From contig JAIOPQ010000100.1 in assembly GCA_021413825.1 (NCBI GenBank), positions 1 through 44,687 of the forward strand: a DNA stretch of 44,687 nt. The letters run 5' to 3'. Positions 1 to 8,401 of the stretch are shown here, one piece after another (the stretch's first letter is position 1; every line of letters starts with the position of its first letter). Under the pieces are notes generated by a model. That model worked only from the letters and a program-made list of their open reading frames with translations. It was not told the DNA's origin and did no database searches. The translations under genes and the position numbers were made by a program. The DNA is from Spirochaetia bacterium (GTDB lineage: Bacteria > Spirochaetota > Leptospiria > Leptospirales > Leptonemataceae).

Positions 1-637
1 GGTACAAAATAGTTCCCGGAACAACCAGGGCTGCGTACACAGAATCTGAAAGCATTGCTGCCCAGGAGAGTAAAAATAGGAAGATGAAGGAGGCAGCGGG
101 TTGTTTATCTTTTAGTCCTTTCAGGATCAAAGCAAACGCAATGAAGGCGCAAGTGCTGGCACCGTGATGAAACGTAGGAACTATCAGTCCGCGAAAGGAT
201 GCAGGCAGCAAGTCGTGAATGATGAGTAGGTGCAGCAGACTACCCGCAAGAAACACTCCCGTGTAAACATGCTTCTGTTTTGGAAACGCCGTCCGGAGAA
301 AGAATCCAGCGCAAATGAGCGACAGCGTAAAAAAGGCCGTGCCCGCTACAAACGCAGCCAGAGGCTGTTTGAAGAATACCAAAACAAGAAAATAGATCAG
401 TAGATCGGGAAAGAAATATGGAGCGGGCGGAAGAGTCCACCCGCGAGTAGGGACTGATTCAATAAACAGATCACGGAACAACGCAGGGGCATAAAGTGCA
501 TCAGAGCTCAGGTAATGATAAAAACCGGAAAATTCAGCAGGCGTATTTGGTTCCGGCCGCGCTGTGTTAAGGTCACTCCAGTTCAACCAGATGCAAAGTG
601 AATATAAAGCGACGGAGAGAACGAACGATAGCCTCAA
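1..637 (-). CDS. Multi-pass membrane protein, C-terminus cut by window edge
   Basis: An open frame of at least 212 codons runs from a TTG at 637 off the left edge without a stop. The TTG shares bases with the TGA of the upstream sixA-like gene (TTGA overlap), and a GGGGAAA stretch lies 5-11 bases upstream as a possible ribosome site; an in-frame stop at 665-667 leaves no better start. The visible part has an N-terminal hydrophobic segment, a loop with the motif YHYLSSDALYAPALFRDLF, and then several aromatic- and Leu-rich segments typical of a polytopic inner-membrane protein. I recognise no catalytic motif. The loop resembles periplasmic loops of GT-C-like membrane proteins, but that is a guess. 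Confidence 0.6.
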   Translation of the reverse strand, partial: MRLSFVLSVALYSLCIWLNWSDLNTARPEPNTPAEFSGFYHYLSSDALYAPALFRDLFIESVPTRGWTLPPAPYFFPDLLIYFLVLVFFKQPLAAFVAGTAFFTLSLICAGFFLRTAFPKQKHVYTGVFLAGSLLHLLIIHDLLPASFRGLIVPTFHHGASTCAFIAFALILKGLKDKQPAASFIFLFLLSWAAMLSDSVYAALVVPGTILY

Positions 638-1128
638 TCGTTTCCCCGAAAAAGTGCAATCCCCTCAGGCTGCATGGTCCAGATTAGCATTGCCTTTCCA
701 GGCGCGAGGGGAAAGCTAATATTGAGGGCCAGAATAGTTCCGGGAGTTACATAGAACGAAGCGGGCGGAAGGCCAAGGAAGTACGAGGCATAGGTTGCGA
801 CATCGGGCATGTGGAAAACCCAAAGAGCCGCGCTGGCTCGTGACTTGCTCAAATGGGCTACGGAATCGTCCAACTCCGCCCCAGGGCTAAGGAACGGCGC
901 GCTTCCAGGGCTTACCGTACAACTGGCTCCAAGGGCCTCGGCGAAGAGTTGGGCTGTTTGCTTTGCACGGATCAGCGGGCTATGGAGAAGTTCATCAATC
1001 TTCCAGTTAGCTCCCAGAATCAATTTGGCCATCAGGCCAATATCGCTCTCTCCCTTGCGGGAAAGGCGACGGTCTGCGTCGGGTGAGCCGGGAAGAGCAT
1101 CGGCGTGGCGTGCTAAAAGGAGCTTCAT
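634..1128 (-). CDS. SixA-like phosphohistidine phosphatase (histidine phosphatase superfamily)
   Basis: About 164 residues. The N-terminus MKLLLARHADA carries the RHG/RHA signature of the histidine phosphatase superfamily, and LLHSPLIRAKQTAQLF is the conserved second region (S-P-x-x-R-A-x-Q-T). Size and the RHA variant fit SixA, which removes phosphate from histidine phosphotransfer domains. The start at 1128 is preferred over an upstream ATG at 1203 because the family begins directly at the RHA strand and the upstream extension would overlap the divergent GHKL ATPase gene. Its neighbour on the other side of a short divergent region is a histidine-kinase-like ATPase, so a shared signalling role is possible but unproven. 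The next gene overlaps its stop by four bases. Confidence 0.8.
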   Translation of the reverse strand: MKLLLARHADALPGSPDADRRLSRKGESDIGLMAKLILGANWKIDELLHSPLIRAKQTAQLFAEALGASCTVSPGSAPFLSPGAELDDSVAHLSKSRASAALWVFHMPDVATYASYFLGLPPASFYVTPGTILALNISFPLAPGKAMLIWTMQPEGIALFRGND

Positions 1129-1201
1129 CCGCTCTTTCAAACGTGCCTCCGCTCCGCGTAAAGCAAGAAAGCAAGCCTTGACAAATGCGGTTTTTAGTCG
1201 C

Positions 1202-1921
1202 ATGATGTCCGCGATGAGTCAGTCCCTTCAGGAAATTAACGACAACATTGCCGTGGCCGTTCAGAACGGGCAGTACCTTACACTCAAGACCCATCGCATG
1301 ACGGAAATGGTTGAGGAGCATCTCAAACACGCCGCCGAGAGCATTCTAGCAAAGTCAAATCGCAGCAATCTAATCGACGTCGTATACACAATCCTGAAAG
1401 AATTGGCGATCAACGGTTGCAAAGCCAACCAGAAACGAATCTTCTTTGAAGAACGCGGCTATAATATTCACGACGCAAAACAATACTCCATCGGAAACGA
1501 AGAGTATAAGAAAATATTCAGTGAAGAAATGGCTCTTGAATATGGTATGAAGGCCAAAGCGAAAGGCCTCTATGTACTGGTGGACTTTTTATTCGATGGG
1601 GAAGGTCTGACTCTGGAAATCAGCAACAATACTCCAATCATGCCGCAAGAAGAGGCGAGCATGCGCGAGAAGTTGAAGAAAGCAATGGGCTACAATGATA
1701 TTGCCGAATTCTACATGGATCAGGCAACCGCAGGTGGAGAAACAGAAGGGGCTGGCCTTGGGCTCGCACTTATAATCATTCTTCTCAAAGGCGAGAATGT
1801 TGATCCAAAATATTTTAGAATCATGATTGATAAAGATCGTACGGTTGCTCGCCTGGAAATTCCGTTTTCAGACAGGTTCGTCAGTAAACGAGACGCATCG
1901 GCACGCGTTGTTCAGGGCTGA
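1202..1921 (+). CDS. GHKL-type (histidine-kinase-like) ATPase domain protein, no sensor or HisKA domain
   Basis: About 239 residues, cytoplasmic. The N-box is visible as VVYTILKELAINGCKAN (E-L-x-x-N-x-x-K-A) and a glycine lid/G2 box as EGAGLGLALIIILLK near the C-terminus. The canonical DxGxG G1 box is replaced by LEISNNTPI, so nucleotide handling may differ from true kinases. No transmembrane segment, PAS domain or HisKA phosphoacceptor helix is seen, so this is not a conventional sensor kinase; anti-sigma-like or scaffold roles are possible. The frame stays open upstream to 809, but that part lies antisense to the SixA gene and is rejected. ATGs at 1202, 1205 and 1214 are all plausible starts and none has a clear Shine-Dalgarno. 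Confidence 0.65.
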   Translation: MMSAMSQSLQEINDNIAVAVQNGQYLTLKTHRMTEMVEEHLKHAAESILAKSNRSNLIDVVYTILKELAINGCKANQKRIFFEERGYNIHDAKQYSIGNEEYKKIFSEEMALEYGMKAKAKGLYVLVDFLFDGEGLTLEISNNTPIMPQEEASMREKLKKAMGYNDIAEFYMDQATAGGETEGAGLGLALIIILLKGENVDPKYFRIMIDKDRTVARLEIPFSDRFVSKRDASARVVQG

Positions 1922-1930
1922 TTCCTGGAC

Positions 1931-2746
1931 ATGTCCAACTACAAGCCCGGGCTGACGGCCTGCCTAATTGTTCTTAATGAAGAGGAACGCCTTCCACGCT
2001 GTTTAGCTGCCCTTGCATTCGCAGATGAAATCATAATTGTGGACGGAGGATCGAAAGATCGCACGTTGCAGGTCAGCAAGAAGCATGTAGCACCGCAGAA
2101 ACTCAAATTGTTGAAAAGACAGTTTGATGACTTTGTGCAGCAGAAGAATTTTGCCATTTCAAAAGCCAGGCATGAATGGGTTCTTGTTGTTGATGCTGAT
2201 GAAGTTGTAACCGATTCGCTTCGAATTGAAATCAGCCAGGCGATTCATTCAAGCCAGGGCGATATGGGCTATCGCGTTCCACGGATGACTTTCTACCTGG
2301 GCAAATGGATTCGTCATTGTGGCTGGTATCCTGATTACAACGTCCGGTTATTTAGAAACGGGCTCGCTCGTTTTGAGGGAGGAACGGTGCATGAGCGTGC
2401 TGCGGTTCAAGGATCAGTTGGAACACTGAACTCTCACCTGGAGCATTACTCATATCGAAACATAAGCGATCATCTGATTCGGATTGATCTATACTCAACT
2501 CTAATTGCGGAAGATAAATTCAAGCGTGGCAACTGGTCTTCGCCGCTGCTGGCGCTCTACAAAAGTACGAGTAAGTTCCTGTTGATTTACATCTGGAAAC
2601 GTGGGTTCCTTGACGGAAGAGCTGGATTTGTTGTGGCAATTCTTGGTGCGTACTATAATTTCCTGAAGTATATCAAGCTCTGGGAAATCCTCAAAGGCTT
2701 TCGCAAGCCTGGCGAACGCGTGCGGATACCGCGAGCCAACGACTAA
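1931..2746 (+). CDS. Family 2 glycosyltransferase, WaaE/KdtX-like
   Basis: A 271-residue GT-A fold protein. The N-terminus LTACLIVLNEEERLPRCL and IIVDGGSKDRT are the nucleotide-sugar binding strands, and WVLVVDADEVV supplies the DxD-like metal-binding motif. The region WIRHCGWYPDYNVRLFR with later GTVHE is typical of the WaaE/KdtX subfamily that adds glucose to the lipopolysaccharide core. The C-terminal third has a hydrophobic amphipathic region that probably docks at the inner membrane. It sits nine bases after the GHKL ATPase and two bases before the mrfB-like gene, so the three are probably co-transcribed. Sugar and acceptor cannot be told from sequence. Confidence 0.85.
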   Translation: MSNYKPGLTACLIVLNEEERLPRCLAALAFADEIIIVDGGSKDRTLQVSKKHVAPQKLKLLKRQFDDFVQQKNFAISKARHEWVLVVDADEVVTDSLRIEISQAIHSSQGDMGYRVPRMTFYLGKWIRHCGWYPDYNVRLFRNGLARFEGGTVHERAAVQGSVGTLNSHLEHYSYRNISDHLIRIDLYSTLIAEDKFKRGNWSSPLLALYKSTSKFLLIYIWKRGFLDGRAGFVVAILGAYYNFLKYIKLWEILKGFRKPGERVRIPRAND

Positions 2747-2748
2747 GT

Positions 2749-3936
2749 ATGTCTATTAAGAAGAAGCTCGGGTTATACGGAACATCAACTCCGGAAAGCC
2801 GGGCTGCGCCAAAATTGGAAACAATCGATTTTGGAGACCATGCATTTACTGAACTTGCTCCGTTTGTATTTGAGCGATTTGATCGAACTGCGAATCCATC
2901 CTACGGAACACAAAATATACAGTACTACTTACCATTTCGCGTAAGTGGGATATTGGACCTTGCCCTTGTAAAGCATGTGGACGCGATTCATCCTGAGGAA
3001 CTACTATTCCTGGATACTGAAACTACGGGCCTATCGCGTGGCACCGGAACATTTCCGTTTCTAGTAGGGCTCGCATTCCTGCGCGGGGAAACGCTGGTTA
3101 CCCGACAGTTGCTCCTCACTTCGCCTGCTGGTGAAGCCGCATTCCTCGAAGCAATCCAGGGAGAGATTCGCGCGCATTCGTTTCTGGTTACCTACAATGG
3201 AAAATCATTCGACATTCCCCTTCTGGCAACTCGCTTGATTTTGCAAAGAGATCGATTAGCTGCGCCCGTGTTTCATTTTGATCTATTGCATATTCTACGC
3301 CGACTATTTCCTCATCGTCGACTCGGCAGCTACAGACAGGGAGACCTTGAGCGCGAATTGCTAAATGCAAGTCGAGAAGGCGATATTACGGGCGCGCAAA
3401 TTCCCCAGATCTATTTTGATTACGTCAAGTATGGAACTGATACAGGAATGGAATCCATCGTGCATCACAATCACCTGGACTTGCTAGGGATGGTGTTCTT
3501 GTTCTTGGAATCGGTCCGGGTGTACACTGAGAAAGACGCATCGCGAGGAACTCTGCGTTCCGGAATTGCGCGCTTGCTTGCAAGAAATCATCGGTATGCT
3601 GAAGCCATGGATCTTGCAGCTGAAGTTTCGCATATAAAAGAAGAGTTAAGCACTGACAGGAACTTTCTGTATCGCGATGCGCTGTTTCGTGCCTGGCTTG
3701 AACGCAAGACGGGCGAATACGCTAAGGCCGCCGCATCGTTCCTGGAAATCTCAGAGCGATGCCAGTGTCCGTATTCTCGCCTGGCACTTGCAAGAATTCT
3801 TGAACACAAACTCGGAAAGCCAGAAGAAGCTCTAATCCATACTAGAAAACTACTTGAGATTGCTTCTGATCAAGAAGATCGTTCTGACTTGATTAAGCGT
3901 GAACAACGGCTGTTACGAAAAATTCGCCCGCAGTAG
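2749..3936 (+). CDS. mrfB: MrfB/YprB-like DEDDh exonuclease with C-terminal TPR-like region
   Basis: 395 residues. The N-terminal RNase H-like exonuclease shows LLFLDTETTGL (D89, E91), VTYNGKSFDIPLL (D155) and VHHNHLDLLGM (His239/240 and D244), the four acidic residues plus His of DEDDh exonucleases. Residues ~270-395 are helical with TPR-like spacing (ALARILEHKLGKPEEALIHT). This matches Bacillus subtilis YprB/MrfB, the metal-dependent exonuclease that works with helicase MrfA in repair of mitomycin C lesions (established for B. subtilis). The helicase partner is encoded on the same strand from 6066, separated by an exporter on the other strand. The pair assignment here is by homology recognition only. 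Confidence 0.8.
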   Translation: MSIKKKLGLYGTSTPESRAAPKLETIDFGDHAFTELAPFVFERFDRTANPSYGTQNIQYYLPFRVSGILDLALVKHVDAIHPEELLFLDTETTGLSRGTGTFPFLVGLAFLRGETLVTRQLLLTSPAGEAAFLEAIQGEIRAHSFLVTYNGKSFDIPLLATRLILQRDRLAAPVFHFDLLHILRRLFPHRRLGSYRQGDLERELLNASREGDITGAQIPQIYFDYVKYGTDTGMESIVHHNHLDLLGMVFLFLESVRVYTEKDASRGTLRSGIARLLARNHRYAEAMDLAAEVSHIKEELSTDRNFLYRDALFRAWLERKTGEYAKAAASFLEISERCQCPYSRLALARILEHKLGKPEEALIHTRKLLEIASDQEDRSDLIKREQRLLRKIRPQ

Positions 3937-3939
3937 CCC

Positions 3940-3972
3940 CGCCTGGGAATCTCTCGGGTCCTAGTCCAGGCG
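3940..3972. terminator. Weak inverted repeat between convergent mrfB and wzt
   Basis: A 7-bp perfect inverted repeat (CGCCTGG at 3940-3946, CCAGGCG at 3966-3972) with a 19-base loop spans the 24-base gap between the convergent stop codons and enters the 3' end of the ABC gene. There is no T-tract on either side, so it would be at best a weak bidirectional terminator. Confidence 0.25.
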
Positions 3973-5166
3973 AAACACAGGAACAATTCTACAGTATCCG
4001 GAAAATCTATAAGCAGGATCCACATCAACTTGAATGGAGAGAGCGTGATTGATCCAATCGTAACAAGATCCTGTATGTATTTCGAATTGATGGAGTGCGG
4101 CACTCAGGCTGTAGATTCCAGGTCCAAAGTTCAGCGGAAATTCGTAGGTCGCTCGCCTCACTTCGCCTGTTTTAAAAATTCCAGAGTCAACGCGTAACAA
4201 AGCAGAATTAATTCCAAACATATCCTGACCGTTTCGATCTCTAAAGGAGATTCCAACTGTAGGATTCCGAGTCTCTTTGATGGCTTTGATCTCGAGGCAC
4301 ACGCGTACGGTTTCCCCGGATCTGAATTGCAGTGATGAAACACCCTGCGCATTCTCAACCCAGAGTCTTGCAAACTGCAGGTCGCCGGTGCCACTCCGTT
4401 CTGCAAACGATTCGCGGGGAGCTGCACTTTCACCTGGAAGGCCAATCATCCCATTATAAATATCGTAGACCTGCATTGGATTTCCGGTGGCAGCAATTTT
4501 ACCCCGATCGAGAAGAATTGCATGATCGCATAACGTGCGTACAATCGATGCATCATGACTCACAAACAACAGGCTTACGCCAGCAGCACTCAGCTCCTGC
4601 ATGCGCTGAATACACTTAATCTGAAATGATGCGTCTCCTACGCTCAATGCCTCATCTACGATTAGAATTTCAGGCTCGGAGTGCACCTCCGCGGAAAAAG
4701 CCAGTCGCACGAACATTCCGCTGGAATACGTTTTGACCGGTTGCTCTGCGTATGCACCAATACCCGCGAAGTCCAGGATGGACTCCAGGCGTCGTTTAGT
4801 CTCATCGCGTTTGATTCCACGCAGAAGGCCGTGTAAGTAGACATTCTCAACGCCAGTAAGCTCAGGATGAAAACCGGCGCCTAATTCCAAAAGGGAAGCC
4901 ATCCGACCACTCACTGAAAGGGTACCGCTCGTTGCCGTGGTTACACCGCAGATTATTTTTAGCAAAGTGGACTTGCCGCTACCGTTCCTTCCAATGATTG
5001 CAAGACTCTGTCCCTTCGCAAGTTCAAGGTCAATGTCCTTGATTGCAAAAAAATCCTGATGATATGTTTTGCGGCCAGGATGGAAAAACTCCTTGATGCG
5101 ATCCGTCTTATTCTTGTAGAGCGGATAGATTTTGGAAATGCCATTGCACGCAACGATTGCATTCAT
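3961..5166 (-). CDS. wzt: Polysaccharide ABC exporter ATP-binding subunit with Wzt-type C-terminal domain
   Basis: 401 residues. The ATPase half (1-~245) has Walker A GRNGSGKS, the atypical signature YSSGMFVRLAF found in Wzt/TagH/RfbE ATPases, Walker B EILIVDEALSVGD and switch His in LFVSHD. Residues ~265-401 form a beta-rich extension like the Wzt C-terminal carbohydrate-binding domain that recognises the finished O-antigen chain. It overlaps the permease gene by ATGA, as expected for a translationally coupled pair. Together they should export an undecaprenyl-linked O-polysaccharide or similar glycan across the inner membrane. No synthesis cluster is next to them, apart from one family-2 glycosyltransferase. 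Confidence 0.9.
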   Translation of the reverse strand: MNAIVACNGISKIYPLYKNKTDRIKEFFHPGRKTYHQDFFAIKDIDLELAKGQSLAIIGRNGSGKSTLLKIICGVTTATSGTLSVSGRMASLLELGAGFHPELTGVENVYLHGLLRGIKRDETKRRLESILDFAGIGAYAEQPVKTYSSGMFVRLAFSAEVHSEPEILIVDEALSVGDASFQIKCIQRMQELSAAGVSLLFVSHDASIVRTLCDHAILLDRGKIAATGNPMQVYDIYNGMIGLPGESAAPRESFAERSGTGDLQFARLWVENAQGVSSLQFRSGETVRVCLEIKAIKETRNPTVGISFRDRNGQDMFGINSALLRVDSGIFKTGEVRRATYEFPLNFGPGIYSLSAALHQFEIHTGSCYDWINHALSIQVDVDPAYRFSGYCRIVPVFRLD

Positions 5167-5945
5167 ATGTGATCTGCGAACACGGGGCGGAGTTTCTTAA
5201 ACACAATGCTGCCAATAACCAGGGTCGTAAGCGTAAGGGCCCAGAAGTAAAGAGATTCCGCCGGATATTCCCAGAACGATCTTCCTTCGATGATGCTGGC
5301 CCTGTACCCTGAAACGATGTAGTAAGCAGGATTCCAGAAAATCAGACCACGAAGAGCCTCGGGAAGCATGTCAGGTTTCCAAAAGATTGGCGTGGCCAGG
5401 AAGCCAAGCTGCAAAATCACTTCAACGGCTCCCGCAAAATCTTTTACGAATACTGTGATAGCGGCCGTTCCTCTTGTAACTGCAAGGCAGAAGACGCATC
5501 CTGCAAACCAGTAGTAGAATAACTGCAGAGTATGGTAAGAAGACGTCTTGTAAAGGAAGGAGAGTGCGACCAATGCTGCCAGGAACGGCAGGTGCAGGAG
5601 CGAAGCAGAAATGATTTTCACAAAGGGCAGAAAGTCGATTCTGAAAGCCAGCTTACGCACCAGGAATGAATGGTTCACAATCGACAGGGTGCCACCGCGC
5701 AGAGCGTTCGCCAGGAATTGCCAGGGAAATAGTCCGGCAGTAAGCCAGAGAAAATAGGATTCCGGATCGCTGGTCCCACGTAGGCCGTGCGAGAATACAA
5801 ACCAGAGTATGATTGCAGTCAGAACTGGATTTGCGAAGGCCCACAGTATTCCAAACCAGGTTCCCAGGTATTCATGCTTAAAGTCATAAATGGCCAGCTC
5901 CCAGAGGATTGTTCTGTTCTGCCACAGGTCCAAAAGCAGTCGCAC
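5163..5945 (-). CDS. wzm: Polysaccharide ABC exporter permease, ABC-2 family
   Basis: 260 residues with about six hydrophobic segments. The N-terminus NRTILWELAIYDFKHEYLG followed by TWFGILWAFANPVL is the hallmark of Wzm/TagG/KpsM-type ABC-2 permeases, and the C-terminal PIFWKPDMLPEAL...NPAYYIV region is also typical. The start codon is GTG at 5945; an in-frame ATT precedes it and no good Shine-Dalgarno is visible, so the exact start is uncertain. It is the first gene of a two-gene minus-strand operon; the region 5946-6065 separates it from the divergent helicase gene and should hold both promoters. It forms the membrane channel of the exporter whose ATPase is the downstream wzt. Confidence 0.88.
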   Translation of the reverse strand: MRLLLDLWQNRTILWELAIYDFKHEYLGTWFGILWAFANPVLTAIILWFVFSHGLRGTSDPESYFLWLTAGLFPWQFLANALRGGTLSIVNHSFLVRKLAFRIDFLPFVKIISASLLHLPFLAALVALSFLYKTSSYHTLQLFYYWFAGCVFCLAVTRGTAAITVFVKDFAGAVEVILQLGFLATPIFWKPDMLPEALRGLIFWNPAYYIVSGYRASIIEGRSFWEYPAESLYFWALTLTTLVIGSIVFKKLRPVFADHI

Positions 5946-6065
5946 AATGTGGTTTTTTTAGCTTCAGCAAGACGGTCAATCAATGATGAAATCACCTGAG
6001 GCTTCGTCGACCGCCAATGATCTTGATTGCCATTCCCTTTGACCGCTGAATTATGTCACGCTCCC

Positions 6066-8327
6066 ATGAATTTGCCCCAGTTTGTCGATTTCATAAAGCA
6101 AGACCTGCAGTTTGGTCGCAACTTGACCGGCACTTTTACAATTCCAGAAACTGAGGCCCGGTTTGCGCCGATTCCTGATTCGCTCGATGCGCGTTTGCTG
6201 CGCGGACTTGGCGCGCGAGGGCTTGATCGCCTCTATACTCATCAGGCGAATGCGATTGCATCAGCGCTTAAAGGCGAGAACACACTTGTAGTCACGCCAA
6301 CTGCGTCCGGCAAATCCCTAACCTACATGCTTCCCATTTTTCAAAAGAAGCTAACATCTCCACAGAGTCGTGCACTGCTCCTGTTTCCTACCAAGGCTTT
6401 GTCGCAGGACCAACAGGCCGCAATCAACGAATTCAATACTGCCTGCGAAACAGATTTCAAAATATTCACATTTGATGGAGATACTTCACCCGAAGCGCGC
6501 CGCAGAATCATGGAGGCGGGGGATTTTGTAGTTACCAATCCGGACATGCTACATGCTGGAATTTTGCCGCATCATACGCTCTGGATCAAGTTGTTTGAGA
6601 ACCTGGATTTTATTGTAATCGATGAGCTTCATATTTATCGAGGAGTATTTGGAAGTCATGTGGCTAATTTACTCCGCAGACTTTTGCGGATCGCAGCATT
6701 TTACGGAAAGCATCCACAAATCCTTTGCGCCTCAGCCACAATTGGAAATCCAAAGGAACATGCAGAGCGACTAACGGGCAAGGCATTTACCGTTGTGGAT
6801 GAAAATGGGGCTCCGCGCGGAGCAAGGCATATTTTGTTTTATAATCCGCCGGTTGTGAACCAGCAGCTGGGCATTCGCGCATCGGCATTAAAGGAAACCG
6901 CGTCCCTTGGAGCGTATCTGCTCAAGAATCGTATTCGAGTTATTTTTTTCTGCCGGAGTCGTCTGCGCGTTGAGCTCCTATACACTTATTTGTTGGAACG
7001 ATGCCCGGAACTTAAATCTAAAATCCGTGCCTATCGCGGCGGGTACCTTCCAAACGAACGCAGGAAGATTGAACGTGAATTGCGCGAAGGTAGTGTGCTT
7101 GCCGTGGTTAGCACGAATGCACTGGAATTGGGTGTGGATATTGGAATGCTCGATGTAGCCGTCTGCATGGGGTATCCCGGAAGCATTAGTTCCCTTCTGC
7201 AACAGTTTGGCCGAGCAGGTAGAAGGAGTCAGGAATCGCTTTCGATTCTGGTGGCAACCTCAGATGGAACAGATCAGTATTTAATCCAGCATCCAGAGGA
7301 TTTTCTCAGTCGGAATCCCGAACAGGCCATGGTGAATCCAGATAATCTCCTAATCGTAGCCGATCATATCAAATGCGCCACATTCGAATTGCCTTTCAAG
7401 AAAACGGAAGCATTTGGAAACTATTCTGCCACTCTTGAAGTCCTCGAGCATCTTGCAGAAAATCATGTGATTCATTCCTCCGGTGAATCGTATCACTGGA
7501 TGAGTGATGTGTATCCCGCAAATACGATTAGTTTGCGGTCCGGACCAAGGGAGAATTTTGCGATCATTGATGTAACGGAGAAGGGCCGTGAAGATGTGAT
7601 TGGCGAAGTTGACTATTATTCCGCGCCAACGATGATTCATCAGCATGCAATCTATATTCATCAGGGTCGGCAGTACTATGTGGAGGATTTACTCTGGGAT
7701 GAAAGACAGGCCAGAGTCCGTCGTATCGAAGAAGATTACTATACTGACGCACATGAAAAGGTTAACATAGAAATCCTCGAAGATCAGGCAAAACGAGTGC
7801 ACAACTGGTTTGAACTTTCCCGAGGCGAGCTGTCCCTTCGGACCAAGGCCGTTATGTTTAAGAAGATCAAGCTTGAGACGCATGAAAACCTGGGCTGGGG
7901 TGATATTCACACGCCTGAAATTGAAATGCACACCCAGGGCGCATGGATTCTGTTGCCGGAAGATCATCCCTTGCGTTCTGGAATGCGTGAACATGATCTG
8001 GGCGCAACGATGGCTGGCGTCGCTTTTGCACTGAGTGTGGTTTGCCCCCTATTTGTAATGTGCGATCCACGGGATATGCGGTTTAGATCAGAAGTGCGTT
8101 CTGTAGTTTTTCACAAACCTGCCATTTATATGTACGATTCTTTCCCTGGCGGAATGGAGTTAAGTTACAGAGTAATTGAAAATCTTCCCGGTATAGCAAT
8201 GTCGGCGCGAGCCCTTGTGGAAGGTTGTGCATGCGAGAACGGTTGCCCTTCTTGCATTGGTTTACCGGATGATGAGTCAGAAGTTAAGCGGAATGTTGCA
8301 AAAATGCTGGAGGCGCTAATGGGTTAG
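6066..8327 (+). CDS. mrfA: MrfA/YprA-like superfamily 2 DNA helicase with C-terminal four-Cys (DUF1998-like) domain
   Basis: About 753 residues. Motifs in order: Q-like region LDRLYTHQANAI, Walker A PTASGKS (~78-84), DELH box VIDELH (~186-189), SAT (~223-225), motif V-like ALELGVDIG and motif VI QQFGRAGRR (~379-387). The C-terminus has CACENGCPSC (~721-730), the metal-binding four-Cys cluster of MrfA-type helicases. Length is close to B. subtilis MrfA (YprA), which acts with exonuclease MrfB on mitomycin-type adducts. An upstream TTG at 6027 would add 13 residues; ATG at 6066 is preferred, although neither has a clear ribosome site. The mrfB-like gene is on the same strand at 2749-3936. Confidence 0.85.
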   Translation: MNLPQFVDFIKQDLQFGRNLTGTFTIPETEARFAPIPDSLDARLLRGLGARGLDRLYTHQANAIASALKGENTLVVTPTASGKSLTYMLPIFQKKLTSPQSRALLLFPTKALSQDQQAAINEFNTACETDFKIFTFDGDTSPEARRRIMEAGDFVVTNPDMLHAGILPHHTLWIKLFENLDFIVIDELHIYRGVFGSHVANLLRRLLRIAAFYGKHPQILCASATIGNPKEHAERLTGKAFTVVDENGAPRGARHILFYNPPVVNQQLGIRASALKETASLGAYLLKNRIRVIFFCRSRLRVELLYTYLLERCPELKSKIRAYRGGYLPNERRKIERELREGSVLAVVSTNALELGVDIGMLDVAVCMGYPGSISSLLQQFGRAGRRSQESLSILVATSDGTDQYLIQHPEDFLSRNPEQAMVNPDNLLIVADHIKCATFELPFKKTEAFGNYSATLEVLEHLAENHVIHSSGESYHWMSDVYPANTISLRSGPRENFAIIDVTEKGREDVIGEVDYYSAPTMIHQHAIYIHQGRQYYVEDLLWDERQARVRRIEEDYYTDAHEKVNIEILEDQAKRVHNWFELSRGELSLRTKAVMFKKIKLETHENLGWGDIHTPEIEMHTQGAWILLPEDHPLRSGMREHDLGATMAGVAFALSVVCPLFVMCDPRDMRFRSEVRSVVFHKPAIYMYDSFPGGMELSYRVIENLPGIAMSARALVEGCACENGCPSCIGLPDDESEVKRNVAKMLEALMG

Positions 8328-8401
8328 GGCATAACGTTAAAAATCATAAAGAAAACTAAATAAAAGTATTGTGTCTGTTCGGGGTTGGCGTAGCCTCCGG
8401 C

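Noticed and set aside
809..1201. N-terminal extension of the GHKL ATPase frame
   Set aside because: It lies antisense to the SixA-like gene, contains no family signal, and the ATPase domain begins only after 1202.
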